Below are positions 30,475-38,407 of a stretch of DNA of 38,407 nucleotides, piece after piece. Origin of the DNA: an uncultured Ruminococcus sp. (GTDB taxonomy: Bacteria; Bacillota; Clostridia; Oscillospirales; Acutalibacteraceae); NCBI GenBank assembly GCA_902776185.1, contig CACYPH010000017.1, positions 1 through 38,407 on the forward strand, read 5' to 3'. The notes beneath the pieces are model-generated. The model ran no database searches and was not told the origin of the DNA. It worked only from the letters and a program-made list of their open reading frames with translations. The translations under genes and the position numbers were made by a program. How positions within the stretch are numbered: the first letter of the stretch is position 1; each line of letters opens with the position of its first letter.

Positions 30475-30509
30475 AAAGCGAGGCAATGACACAGTCATCG
30501 CCTCGCTTT
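30475..30509. terminator. Bidirectional terminator between blaI-like and DUF6062 genes
   Basis: AAAGCGAGGC-a-ATGAC pairs with GTCAT-c-GCCTCGCTTT (30475-30490, 30494-30509), between convergent genes. Confidence 0.88.
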
Positions 30510-30515
30510 CTTCGT

Positions 30516-31223
30516 TTATTTCAAATTTTCATCCACCGGGTAGGAGCAGATGAATTTGACCGCGCGCTCGATGCTGTCCTTGCTGTTCTTATAATCCCCG
30601 CCCTGATTGCGGTAGTCGTACATCGTGGTAAAGTGGGTGACGTCGTCATACAGGGTGTCCATGTACTTTTTCGACAGGGCATTGGTCGCCTCATAAAAGG
30701 CAGACCACGTCTTTTTATCCATCGCCTTTTTGTGGGCGTTCGAGGCGGTCATGACCAGCGAGTAGTGGTTCAGACAGATGTAATCCTGCGCGCTGTACTG
30801 CTTGCGGAATTCGGGATCCTGACCGAACTGGGTATAGACGGTGCGCAGCAGATGCAGTACATCGTGGTCGATACGGTCGCAGACATAGCAGGTCTTTTGA
30901 AGCTCTGCGATCGCCGCGATATTCTGCTTACTCGCGGGTTCGTTCATCTTCTTCGGAAAGACCAGCTTGCGCTGTTCGTCGATATGCGTCTGCAGCAGCA
31001 GGGCGTTCGACAGGCGCGGGCCGGTATTGACCATCATCGAAAAATGACGGTGGCAAAAGCCGGTTTTGTTGGTGACGATGCGCACATCCGGCGCCATCAT
31101 CGCGGCGCCCGTGATGTATTCGACGTACTGCTCCTCGAGCATTCGGTGCATCCGGCAGATCGGACAGCCGTCGGTCTCGGTGAACAGATCGGTGATCGGG
31201 ATGGTACAGATATTCGGCTTCAT
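30516..31223 (-). CDS. DUF6062 family protein with two CxxC/CxxH clusters
   Basis: A 235-residue cytoplasmic protein of unknown function. It has two similar metal-site candidates: C20-P-I-C23 with C57-H-R-H60, and C112-Y-V-C115 with C150-L-N-H153. The repeated pattern suggests an internal duplication with two zinc sites. The remainder is helical. ATG 31223 has GGAGG seven bases upstream; a longer frame to 31292 crosses tandem repeats and is rejected. It is a single gene, convergent with the BlaI-like gene. Confidence 0.82.
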   Translation of the reverse strand: MKPNICTIPITDLFTETDGCPICRMHRMLEEQYVEYITGAAMMAPDVRIVTNKTGFCHRHFSMMVNTGPRLSNALLLQTHIDEQRKLVFPKKMNEPASKQNIAAIAELQKTCYVCDRIDHDVLHLLRTVYTQFGQDPEFRKQYSAQDYICLNHYSLVMTASNAHKKAMDKKTWSAFYEATNALSKKYMDTLYDDVTHFTTMYDYRNQGGDYKNSKDSIERAVKFICSYPVDENLK

Positions 31224-31240
31224 GGTAAACCTCCGGTTTG

Positions 31241-31270
31241 GTGAATGGTGAATAGTGAATGGTGAATGGT
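31241..31270 (-). repeat. Four 7-bp tandem repeats upstream of the DUF6062 gene
   Basis: GTGAATG-GTGAATA-GTGAATG-GTGAATG followed by GT, then a GAGGGC/GCCCTC hairpin at 31276-31290. They lie just before the ribosome binding site of the DUF6062 gene. Confidence 0.7.
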
Positions 31271-31366
31271 TTTGGGAGGGCTGCGCCCTCACCCGAATTT
31301 TTTAAAATAATTATAGCATATTGCTGATGAATATGGTATACTGAATTCAGATTTTTTTGGTGATTC

Positions 31367-32188
31367 ATGATGAATAAGCTGATTTTTGACAATATACATG
31401 ATCTGTCGCTGAAGGATACCCTCGACTGCGGACAATGCTTTCGGTGGAAAGAAATGGATGACGGCGGATTTTACGGCGTTGTCAGGGGCAAAGCTGTGAC
31501 AGCGTTGATGGATAACGACCGCCTGATCATCGACGGCGCGGAGGAAGCTGACCGCGCGCTGTGGGCGGATTATTTCGACCTCGGGCTTGATTATTCTGCT
31601 GTCAGAGAACACCTTGCGTCACTCCATCCCGTGATGGCAGATTCGGCGCGTTTTGCGCCCGGCATCCGGATATTGCGTCAGGAACCGTTCGAGGCGCTGA
31701 TCTGCTTCATCATTTCTCAGAACAACAATATCAAGCGGATCACGGGTATCGTCGATCGCTTGTGCGAGCATTTCGGCGAGCTGATCGGCGACGGCGTTTA
31801 TGCGTTTCCGACCGCTGATCGCTTGGCGGCTTTGTCGCCCGACGAGCTTGCTCCCATCCGCGCGGGCTTTCGCCACCGATACATCATCGACGCGGCAAAA
31901 AAGGTTGCGGACGGTACGGTGGACTTGGAACAAATACGGCGGCTGCCGTATGACGAGGCGCGTGCATCGCTGATGCAGATCACCGGCGTCGGCGTCAAGG
32001 TTGCCGACTGCGTCCTGCTCTACGGACTGCATCGGCTCGAGAGCTTTCCGCTGGACGTCTGGATGAAGCGCGCGATGGCGATGCTCTTTGACGGCTCAGA
32101 CCCGTCCATGTTCGGCGAATACGCGGGTATCGCCCAGCAGTACATTTTTCATTATGCAAGAAACCATCCTGAGATGTTTATCGAATAG
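31367..32188 (+). CDS. ogg: 8-oxoguanine DNA glycosylase (Ogg1-like, HhH-GPD)
   Basis: A DNA repair glycosylase/AP lyase of 273 residues. The N-terminal domain carries DTLDCGQCFRWKEM, typical of clostridial Ogg. FIISQNNNIKRITGIVDRLCEHFG begins the helical domain. The helix-hairpin-helix has LMQITGVGVKVADCVLLYGL with the catalytic lysine, followed by the essential aspartate in FPLDVWMKR. GGTGAT precedes ATG 31367 (or 31370). It is probably co-transcribed with the following large membrane protein, 9 nt away. Confidence 0.93.
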   Translation: MMNKLIFDNIHDLSLKDTLDCGQCFRWKEMDDGGFYGVVRGKAVTALMDNDRLIIDGAEEADRALWADYFDLGLDYSAVREHLASLHPVMADSARFAPGIRILRQEPFEALICFIISQNNNIKRITGIVDRLCEHFGELIGDGVYAFPTADRLAALSPDELAPIRAGFRHRYIIDAAKKVADGTVDLEQIRRLPYDEARASLMQITGVGVKVADCVLLYGLHRLESFPLDVWMKRAMAMLFDGSDPSMFGEYAGIAQQYIFHYARNHPEMFIE

Positions 32189-32197
32189 GAGGATCTC

Positions 32198-34495
32198 ATG
32201 AAAATCATTTTCATTCTTTCGCTCGTTTCCCTCTTGGTGCTCGCGGTCGCGGGCGTCCTCAAAGAGCGCAAGTATTCCCGACTTGTCCGATACGCGGCCT
32301 GCGCGATCACGGTCGTATTCGCGATCGTTTCGGGTATCGCGGAATCCTATCTGATGCCGCTATGTATCGGCGTTGCGATCTTCTCCGCCGTCAGCCTCGG
32401 ATTATCTATCTTAGCCGAGCGTATCAAGCAGGAGGGCTTTTCCAAATTCGTCGGCTTTATGGCGAAGGCGATGCTGTTTGTCCTGCTGATCGAAGCCGTC
32501 TGCTTCAATTTTAACAGCTTCCATCTGTGGAAGGGCGGCTATGAGGAAACCCCGCTGAATATCGAGAACGCTGCTGTCAGCGGTATGACCCTCTCGGGCG
32601 GCGGCTATATCACCACCGACGAGACCGCGTCGATCGAGTTTACCGGGCTGAATCAAAAGATCGGCGTGATCAAGCTCGACGTCACCGGCACCGAATACAA
32701 AACCGACTATTCCATCGACTTTACCGACGAGACCAACGCGTCCTATTATATGCGTTCGGGGCTGGTCAAAGGCTCGGTGTTCAACGATATTGAAGCGACG
32801 AAATACATCGTCTGTGATTTCTCGGGCAAGGTCGGCAATCTCCGCATCAACCTGACAGGGCTGAGCGAAAACCACGCGACCATCAAGGCGGTCACCCTCA
32901 ACGCCGACTATCCCGCGAGCTTCTCCTACCTGCGCTTTGCGATCATCCTGCTGGGAATCGCATTTGTATGGGCGTTCAAGCGTTCCGTCAACTTCCGCAA
33001 ACCGCTCGGCAAACAGCCGACGATCGCAAAGTCGGTCACCGCTGTATTGATCATCTGCGTCGTGATCCTCTCCTACGTCCTTTCGTCGGTCAACCTGCAT
33101 CCTGAAACGGATTTCAGCATGGATACCGGCAACCAGATCACGCAGGAGCTGGTCGACGCACTGGAGAAAGGCGAGGTCGAACTCGCGGATAAACCGAATG
33201 AACAGCTGCTCAGCATGGAGAACCCCTACGACTGGTCGGCGCGCACCGAACAGAATGTCAGCGCCAAGTGGGACCATGTGCTGTATAACGGCAAATACTA
33301 TTCCTACTACGGCATCGGTCCGGTCATCCTGCTGTATATGCCGTTCCACCTGATCACGGGGCATTATCTCGAGAGCTTGGTCGGCGTACTGCTGTTCAAC
33401 ACGATCGCGCTGATCTTCCTCGGCATGACCTTCTACAAGCTGATGAAAAAGCTGTTCCCCGATATCCCGCTGTCGATGTACACCGCGGCGCTCGTGATGA
33501 TCTATGCCGCCTGCGGGATGTGGTACTGTACGGTCATGGCGAATTTCTACGAGATCGCCCAAAGCTCTGGCTTCTGCTTCACGGTGCTGGGCGCGTACTT
33601 CCTCGTATCGTCCAACGTTATCGGCACGGATAAAGCGCCTGTCCGACCTGTCATGGCGGCATTGTCGTCGGTATTCCTTGCGATCGCCGTCACCTGTCGT
33701 CCGACGACCGCCATCTGGTGTGTCGTTGCGGTGGCGTTCATCGTCGCGGGCGTTTTGAAGCTCAGACGGGCGCAAAGCGCTAAATCCCTTTATATTAAAT
33801 ATCTGCTGTGTGCGCTTCTGCCGTTCGTTGTGATCGGCGGCGCGCAGATGCTCTATAACCATGCGCGCTTCGGATCGTTCACCGATTTCGGCATCGCCTA
33901 CTCGCTGACCATCAACGACTTCACCCACACCGAGTTCCATACCCAGCTCTCGACGATCGGATTCTTCGATTACCTGCTTGCGCCGCCGTCATTCTCTGGT
34001 GAATTCCCCTATGTCCAGACAACCCTCTCGACCCTCGGCGTCAACGGCTACTACTTCGTCGCGACCAACAACGGATGCGGATTATTATACCGCGCGCTGC
34101 CGATGTTCTTCCTCTTCGGCGCACCGTTCGCGTTAAAATACGTCAGAAAAGAAAAGCGCGTTCGTGTTGCGATTTTGTTCTGCGCCGTCGCATTTGCCGC
34201 GCCGTTTATCATCATCGCCTCGATCTGGGAATCCGGCTACGGCGTGCGCTATATGATGGACTTCGCGTGGGAGATGCTCGCCTGTGCGTTCTTCGTGATG
34301 TTCCTGTTCTATCGCAATTTGAAGCATGACGAATCGAAAAAGATCTACGAACACCTCCTCTTGATCGCAATGTTCGCCTGCATCTTCATCAATATGGGAC
34401 TGGTCTACTCCTACTATTATCCCGGCAACTATGTCGGCGGATCAGAGGCGGCATTCGAGAACTTCGGCAGGATGTTCAGTATGTTCAATACATAG
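32198..34495 (+). CDS. Large polytopic membrane protein, GT-C glycosyltransferase-like
   Basis: A 765-residue protein with about four N-terminal transmembrane helices (1-~110) and an extracellular beta-rich stretch (~115-235). About ten more helices follow. The loop NVSAKWDHVLYNGKYYSYYGIGPVILL near residue 355-378 resembles the first extracellular loop of PMT/ArnT-type GT-C enzymes, which carry a catalytic Asp there. This suggests transfer of a lipid-linked sugar on the outer face of the membrane, but the donor and acceptor are unknown. AGGAGG precedes ATG 32198. The stop codon abuts repeat copy E. Confidence 0.75.
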   Translation: MKIIFILSLVSLLVLAVAGVLKERKYSRLVRYAACAITVVFAIVSGIAESYLMPLCIGVAIFSAVSLGLSILAERIKQEGFSKFVGFMAKAMLFVLLIEAVCFNFNSFHLWKGGYEETPLNIENAAVSGMTLSGGGYITTDETASIEFTGLNQKIGVIKLDVTGTEYKTDYSIDFTDETNASYYMRSGLVKGSVFNDIEATKYIVCDFSGKVGNLRINLTGLSENHATIKAVTLNADYPASFSYLRFAIILLGIAFVWAFKRSVNFRKPLGKQPTIAKSVTAVLIICVVILSYVLSSVNLHPETDFSMDTGNQITQELVDALEKGEVELADKPNEQLLSMENPYDWSARTEQNVSAKWDHVLYNGKYYSYYGIGPVILLYMPFHLITGHYLESLVGVLLFNTIALIFLGMTFYKLMKKLFPDIPLSMYTAALVMIYAACGMWYCTVMANFYEIAQSSGFCFTVLGAYFLVSSNVIGTDKAPVRPVMAALSSVFLAIAVTCRPTTAIWCVVAVAFIVAGVLKLRRAQSAKSLYIKYLLCALLPFVVIGGAQMLYNHARFGSFTDFGIAYSLTINDFTHTEFHTQLSTIGFFDYLLAPPSFSGEFPYVQTTLSTLGVNGYYFVATNNGCGLLYRALPMFFLFGAPFALKYVRKEKRVRVAILFCAVAFAAPFIIIASIWESGYGVRYMMDFAWEMLACAFFVMFLFYRNLKHDESKKIYEHLLLIAMFACIFINMGLVYSYYYPGNYVGGSEAAFENFGRMFSMFNT

Positions 34496-34542
34496 GCTCC
34501 CTTTGGCAAAGGGAGCTGTCACCGTAGGTGACTGAGGAATTG
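34495..34542 (+). repeat. Dispersed hairpin repeat, copy E
   Basis: GGCTCCCTTTGGCAAAGGGAGC, then CACCGTAGGTG, then ACTGAGGAATTG. The first G is the last base of the preceding stop codon. It may serve as the 3' end hairpin of that mRNA. Confidence 0.8.
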
Positions 34543-34590
34543 TACAATCGTTCGAGCAAAGCGAGTAACCGAAAATTCATACTTTATCCA

Positions 34591-34619
34591 TTGAAATCCC
34601 CTGCCGATTGTGGTATCAT
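34591..34619 (+). promoter_or_regulatory. Promoter of the small membrane protein gene
   Basis: TTGAAA (34591-34596), 17-bp spacer, TATCAT (34614-34619), 30 nt before the start codon. Confidence 0.6.
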
Positions 34620-34649
34620 GTGGGGCGATGACAGAGAGAAGGAATGTGA

Positions 34650-34916
34650 ATGAGTAAACAAAAAGAAAAAAGCAAATTCCAGTGGAAGGCGCTGTTGATC
34701 TCCTTCGGCATCACCTGCCTGATGCTCGGCGCCGTGATCGGCTTGACGATCTGGTATCAGACATCGGTCGTGACCAACGCCATCGTCAAGTGGGAGTGGA
34801 ACACCCCGTCGGTATGGATCGGCAACGGGATCGCGTTTCTGATCATGTTCGCGATCATTTTCCACTTCGTCAAAAAGCCGAAGAAAAAAGAACCACAGGA
34901 AAATTGGAATCCATAA
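34650..34916 (+). CDS. Small two-helix membrane protein
   Basis: An 88-residue protein with two hydrophobic helices (about 15-36 and 54-71) and basic ends (KQKEKSKFQWK and FVKKPKKKEPQ). The loop between them is short and Trp-rich. GAAGGAATG lies before ATG 34650. It has its own promoter and terminator, so it is a single-gene unit. No family recognised. Confidence 0.72.
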   Translation: MSKQKEKSKFQWKALLISFGITCLMLGAVIGLTIWYQTSVVTNAIVKWEWNTPSVWIGNGIAFLIMFAIIFHFVKKPKKKEPQENWNP

Positions 34917-34922
34917 GAAATC

Positions 34923-34954
34923 AGGAGCTGCTGTACAATCGTACATCAGCTCCT
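34923..34954. terminator. Terminator after the small membrane protein
   Basis: AGGAGCTGCTGTAC (34923-34936) pairs with GTACATCAGCTCCT (34941-34954) with one mismatch, then TTGTTATTT. The convergent XRE gene ends at 34958. Confidence 0.75.
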
Positions 34955-34957
34955 TTG

Positions 34958-35644
34958 TTATTTCTCTGCGTTTTTATTTTTTGTTACGCGGTGAACGATA
35001 AATAGGATCGCCGCGGTGATGATCAGCAGAGTCGTGAGGACAAGCCATTGGTAAGAAACCGGCAGGAACACGCAGATGACCCTCATGAGAAAGCTCAGCG
35101 GAAAGGGGAGGAGGATCAGTACTAACAGCCATGTGCGGCGATAAGTAAGTCGGCTGCACTCCGCCTTGTCATACACCAAGCTCAGCCGGATAACGCCAAC
35201 GGCGTACAGCGCGCCCGCGACGACGGATGCGCCCAGCGAGATAGCCGCAAAAAGAATCTCCCAGTGGGTGTAAAAGAGGATCCGAAATGCGTAGATGCTG
35301 TAGATCTCTGTCAGCGTGCCGAGCAGAGCGGCAAATACGGCAAAAAACAGGGCGATCGCTGATAAGATCCGATAGATATTGCTAATATTCTCGCGGTCGG
35401 CGACCTCTGTGACCGTGACCGCGGCGGGACGACTGTTGCGTTTGCCGCGCAGCAGCTCGTCGACAGTAACGCCCAGCGCGTCCGCAAGCTGCGGCAGGAC
35501 GGAAATATCCGGCAGACCGTCGCCGTTTTCCCATTTCGATACCGTGCGATTGCTCAGGTTGAGCTGTTCGGCAAGCGCCGTCTGCGTCATATGCTTTTCT
35601 TTTCTCAGTTGACAGATAAACTGTCCGGTTTTTTCTGCATTCAT
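34958..35644 (-). CDS. XRE-family regulator fused to a membrane domain
   Basis: A 228-residue protein with an N-terminal Cro/CI helix-turn-helix (about 5-60: LRKEKHMTQTALAEQLNLSNRTVSKWENGDGLPDISVLPQLADAL) and four hydrophobic helices in the C-terminal half (about 88-222). Such membrane-tethered regulators are common in Firmicutes and probably sense an envelope signal. I chose ATG 35644 because family members start MNxEKTGQF; ATG 35662, inside the preceding gene, is an alternative. It is coupled to the upstream membrane protein gene. Confidence 0.83.
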   Translation of the reverse strand: MNAEKTGQFICQLRKEKHMTQTALAEQLNLSNRTVSKWENGDGLPDISVLPQLADALGVTVDELLRGKRNSRPAAVTVTEVADRENISNIYRILSAIALFFAVFAALLGTLTEIYSIYAFRILFYTHWEILFAAISLGASVVAGALYAVGVIRLSLVYDKAECSRLTYRRTWLLVLILLPFPLSFLMRVICVFLPVSYQWLVLTTLLIITAAILFIVHRVTKNKNAEK

Positions 35645-35648
35645 CACT

Positions 35649-36179
35649 TTACCATTTTCCATAACACAAAAGCCGTTCTGCGAGCGCGCACAGTCCGGTC
35701 GTGACGATATTCGCGCCGATGATCGTCAACAGCAGTCTCCGCTTCTTTTCGCAGTCATTTTGCAGTGTAAAGTACACGATCGGCAGTTCGACGCATATTG
35801 TCACGATCAAAAAGACTACGCCGACCGTATAATACGGAATGTTGTCGCATATCTGCTCAATCGTGAGAACGGTTGTTTCACGGGGGATATTGTCCAAAAG
35901 CATATCGTCCAAAAGGAGCAAAAGATACGGCGCGAGGAAGGACGCGAGATTCGCCGCGCCGACAACCAACAGTACCTTTTTCGGCTTGCGGATCTGCGGG
36001 ATATAATTGATCGCCGCGAACTCTGCCGCGATCGTCAGGGGCGCGATAAAAAGCAGCAGCTCATAAGGCTTTTTTGACGAGATCCAGTGCCACGATGAAT
36101 TGGCGCTTGCTGTGATCGGAAACAGCAGAAAAAGGTACCATACGACGCCGAGCGAGATCATGCCGCGGTGTTTTCTCAT
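35649..36179 (-). CDS. Polytopic membrane protein, upstream partner of the XRE regulator
   Basis: A 176-residue protein with about five hydrophobic segments; the first may be a signal peptide (GVVWYLFLLFPITASA). No family recognised. ATG 36179 has GAGGTGAT six bases upstream; a GTG at 36188 is inside that site. It precedes the XRE-membrane regulator by four bases, so the two form an operon. The pair may be sensor and regulator, but nothing in the sequence names a signal. Confidence 0.7.
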   Translation of the reverse strand: MRKHRGMISLGVVWYLFLLFPITASANSSWHWISSKKPYELLLFIAPLTIAAEFAAINYIPQIRKPKKVLLVVGAANLASFLAPYLLLLLDDMLLDNIPRETTVLTIEQICDNIPYYTVGVVFLIVTICVELPIVYFTLQNDCEKKRRLLLTIIGANIVTTGLCALAERLLCYGKW

Positions 36180-36229
36180 GGGTATCACCTCACCTCGATC
36201 ATAACCCGCGCCCGAATCATATGCAAGGA

Positions 36230-36258
36230 ACGCTCCATAGATTTACTCTACGGAGCGT
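36230..36258. terminator. Weak hairpin between DUF1015 and the membrane-protein operon
   Basis: ACGCTCC (36230-36236) pairs with GGAGCGT (36252-36258), with TAGA/TCTA inside. No T-run on either side, so it may be only an mRNA-end structure of the DUF1015 gene. Confidence 0.4.
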
Positions 36259-36271
36259 GGAAGCGGCTTGA

Positions 36272-37462
36272 TTACTTGATTTTTCTAGCCTCGATATAGA
36301 AACGCTTGTCCTCGGCGTGACCCATCGAGAAGGTCTTGCGCGGGAGAGAACCGTCCGCGACGATTGCGGGGAAGAGGTCTTCCTTGCCCATGCCCTCAAA
36401 GATAAAGCCGAGGGTCTTATCCTCCTTGCACAGACTGCGGGTGACGTCTGTGCCGTGGATGTAGTCGATTTTGACCTCGGGATGATCCTCCATATAGCCG
36501 TCGATAAAGGTCTGCAGGGTGCCGACAGGTAGCTTTGCGGTCGCCTTGACGCTGATATCGGTCTCCTTGTCCTGATCGATGACGGTGAACTGCTGGAGGG
36601 CGTCGCCGCCGAGCGCTTCGGTGTGGGCGATGAACTTTGACATGAAATCGTTCTTGTCGACGTTGAACAGTACGCGGTAGATCGGCTCGAACTCGATGCT
36701 CTTGTCGTGGATGTTCACGATCTCGACCAGCGCGTAGCGGGCGAGCGGGTTTTTCGTCAGGTTATAGCATTCCTTTGCGGTCGCAAGGCTATGGTTGCCG
36801 TCGCCGACGGCGAAGAGCAGTTTGTCGTCCTTATCCGCGATCAGTGCTTCCAGTGCATTCTGCACCGCTTCCTGCGCCTGAGCGGGCAGGAACCAGCCGT
36901 CGATATGACCGCCGTTTTTCATCAGTTCAAAGTTGTAAGCGGGTTTGAAATCGTCCTTTTGGTCGGCGAGCGGTTCGATGACGCTCAGCGCGGGATCGTC
37001 GATGAGCAGGAGGATGTGCGGCATCTCCAGCGGCGCATCCTTGCGGATCTGTACGCGCGGGGGAATGCGCTCGAGAACGGTCGCCTCGGTCGCGCGGATC
37101 AGCGCGGAGCTGCCCTTGGTGTAATCGTAATCCTCGAGATCGATCAGACCGACCACGCCTCTGCGGATAGTATTATTCGATTCGCGCTCGACATAGATCA
37201 TGCTGTTTTCATAAACATCGAACACGTCGCCGTCCAGATATTCCTGCATGGTGGCGTTGATCTTTGCGATACGCGCGCTGTTGTCGGGCGCAAGGTAGAT
37301 CTCCGGCAGGATGATATGCAGGGCGGAGGGCTTGTCGCCGACCTTTGCTTCTACATCGTGCCAGTAATCGGGCTCGCTGGTGTATTGGTCGCAGGCGACC
37401 ACCGCCCATGTCTCAAAGTCCTTCTTCGGCAGGAGAATGTCTGCGGGAGTAAAATGTTTCAT
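36272..37462 (-). CDS. DUF1015 family protein
   Basis: A 396-residue cytoplasmic protein of the DUF1015 family. WAVVACDQYTSEPDYWHDVE near the N-terminus and LLFAVGDGNHSLATAKECY near residue 215-233 are the conserved blocks. The family is widespread in anaerobes and often near serine-metabolism genes; its reaction is not established to my knowledge. GGAGG lies seven bases before ATG 37462. It is a single gene divergent from the HAD phosphatase. Confidence 0.9.
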   Translation of the reverse strand: MKHFTPADILLPKKDFETWAVVACDQYTSEPDYWHDVEAKVGDKPSALHIILPEIYLAPDNSARIAKINATMQEYLDGDVFDVYENSMIYVERESNNTIRRGVVGLIDLEDYDYTKGSSALIRATEATVLERIPPRVQIRKDAPLEMPHILLLIDDPALSVIEPLADQKDDFKPAYNFELMKNGGHIDGWFLPAQAQEAVQNALEALIADKDDKLLFAVGDGNHSLATAKECYNLTKNPLARYALVEIVNIHDKSIEFEPIYRVLFNVDKNDFMSKFIAHTEALGGDALQQFTVIDQDKETDISVKATAKLPVGTLQTFIDGYMEDHPEVKIDYIHGTDVTRSLCKEDKTLGFIFEGMGKEDLFPAIVADGSLPRKTFSMGHAEDKRFYIEARKIK

Positions 37463-37533
37463 ATCAGTACCTCCAAGCGGTCAATATTTACAGCATAAGA
37501 ATAACACAATTTTGTTACACTTACAAGTTCTTA

Positions 37534-37562
37534 TTGAGAAAGCGCGGATTTTGTAGTATGAT
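37534..37562 (+). promoter_or_regulatory. Promoter of the HAD hydrolase gene
   Basis: TTGAGA (37534-37539), 17-bp spacer, TATGAT (37557-37562). Confidence 0.55.
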
Positions 37563-37579
37563 TGTAGCGGTGAATTCTG

Positions 37580-38290
37580 ATGATAAAGCTGATTATGAGT
37601 GATCTGGACAATACTTTATTGCCGCTGTACACTCAGGAAAAGTTTGTTGACATCTGGTTCCGCGACGTAGCCGAAAAATTTCGCGAGCATGGGCTGAATC
37701 AGGCGATCGCCCTGAACGCGATGAACGAGGGCTGTCGCGCGATGGTGTTCAACAAAGGAGATAAACTCAATATCGATGTGTTCTATGAGGTCGCATGCGA
37801 GCGTTCGGGCTACACGCGCGAGGAGCTCGAGCCCGTCATGACGGACTACTATACCTCGACCTTTGAGAATGTCCGCGAGATCGCGCGCGAGAATCCTTAT
37901 GCGACCGAGATCGCCCGCCTGATGCGCGAGAAAGCCGACCATGCCGTGATTGCCACCATGCCGATGTTTCCGATCGAAGCCTGTGACAAACGGCTGAGCT
38001 GGGTCGGACTGAGCGCGTCGATGTTCGATTTGGTGACGACCTATGACTACAGCTCGTCCTGCAAGCCCAGCGAAAAATACTACGCGGAGATCCTCGACGA
38101 TTTCGGGGTTAAACCGAGTGAAGCGCTGATGATCGGCAACGATGTGCGCGAGGACATGGAGCCGTGTGAACAGCTCGGGATCGAGACCTTCCTCGTCACC
38201 GACCACATCATCACTCATAACCTGCCCTACAGCCGCTTTCGCCAGGGCAACTACCCCGTATTGATCGAGTATTTAAAAAGTATAAAATAA
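37580..38290 (+). CDS. HAD-superfamily hydrolase (phosphatase)
   Basis: A 236-residue HAD hydrolase. Motif I is MSDLDNTLLP with nucleophile D8 and acid/base D10. Motif II is the Thr in VIATMPMFP, motif III the lysine in SSCKPSEKYY, and motif IV GNDVREDMEP with two metal aspartates. An alpha-helical cap (about 20-100) lies between motifs I and II, as in subfamily IA. The substrate is unknown. GGTGA lies before ATG 37580. It is not obviously linked to the neighbouring DUF1015 gene beyond divergence. Confidence 0.9.
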   Translation: MIKLIMSDLDNTLLPLYTQEKFVDIWFRDVAEKFREHGLNQAIALNAMNEGCRAMVFNKGDKLNIDVFYEVACERSGYTREELEPVMTDYYTSTFENVREIARENPYATEIARLMREKADHAVIATMPMFPIEACDKRLSWVGLSASMFDLVTTYDYSSSCKPSEKYYAEILDDFGVKPSEALMIGNDVREDMEPCEQLGIETFLVTDHIITHNLPYSRFRQGNYPVLIEYLKSIK

Positions 38291-38407
38291 AAAGAACCGG
38301 CAGTTCGGTCAATGTCATTAAGTTAGTGACAAAGCAACAATCGAAAGAATCAACAGAAGAGCACATCGGAAACGGTGTGCTCTTCTTGGCGAGAAAAGGG
38401 CATGACA
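38291..38407 (+). other. Non-coding end of the window with hairpins
   Basis: No gene is seen. GTCA-ttaagttag-TGAC at 38315-38331 and AGAAGAGCACA/TGTGCTCTTCT (38355-38365 with 38376-38386) are inverted repeats. The latter may terminate the HAD transcript, although its T-run is poor (TCTTCTTGG). The segment may be the start of another intergenic repeat cut by the window edge. Confidence 0.45.

Overview
The window looks like a chromosomal segment of a Gram-positive anaerobe of the class Clostridia, most likely an uncultured gut member of the Oscillospiraceae/Ruminococcaceae. This is inferred from lipoprotein signals, strong AGGAGG-type ribosome binding sites, sigma-A promoters with 17-bp spacers, the rimP-nusA-ylxR-ylxQ-infB-rbfA-nrnA-truB order, DUF6062 and DUF1015 proteins, and short palindromic repeats of the kind common in gut Firmicutes. 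No rRNA, tRNA, CRISPR array, prophage or transposase gene was seen. Most of the window is ordinary core genome; the unusual material sits between genes.

Layout. 1-2630 (+): prmA, a membrane protein with an acidic tail, and an Mrp-type Fe-S carrier ATPase. 2642-6094 (-): a zinc-uptake operon (small Cys/His membrane protein, znuA, znuC, znuB, an OB-like lipoprotein). 6184-7628 (-): rsmE and mtnN, divergent from cinA/pncC (+). 8357-9245: a YefM-YoeB toxin-antitoxin pair with its operator, then a 305-bp palindromic repeat element. 9248-11073 (-): a membrane anti-sigma-like protein and an ECF sigma factor. 11346-15204 (+): malQ and glgP for glycogen/maltodextrin use. 15355-16327: two small envelope proteins. 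16378-19946: a sulfur/Fe-S block with an Fe-S type Rrf2 regulator, mnmA, an ECF-transporter S component and cysK; cysK has a long leader with a possible 14-codon leader peptide. 20059-20904: a nitrilase-family amidohydrolase.

20907-21245 holds what I regard as the most interesting item, a compact locus with the architecture of a type I toxin-antitoxin system. A 23-codon hydrophobic peptide gene is on the minus strand. A short RNA converges on it from the plus strand. Each has its own consensus promoter, they share one bidirectional terminator hairpin that contains the peptide's stop codon, and both RNAs begin with a related ~30-nt sequence. Next comes the rimP-nusA-infB-truB translation/transcription operon, with an attenuator-like hairpin in its leader.

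28599-29620: two related lipoproteins; the first has a one-base frameshift in an A7 tract right after its start codon. 29696-30463: a structured leader or small RNA with its own promoter and terminator, a 65-residue protein and a BlaI-like repressor. 30516-38290: DUF6062, an 8-oxoguanine glycosylase, a large GT-C-like membrane protein, a small membrane protein, an XRE/membrane pair, DUF1015 and a HAD phosphatase.

Functional themes. Zinc supply carries two extra cysteine-bearing envelope proteins. Cysteine and thiouridine metabolism appears tied to the Rrf2 regulator through a shared ACCTACC motif at its own promoter, beside the mnmA promoter, and at the cysK promoter. Five copies of a hairpin repeat (GGCTCCCTTTGG...GAGGAATTG) lie between genes. 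All functions are inferred from sequence motifs read by eye; no database search was run.
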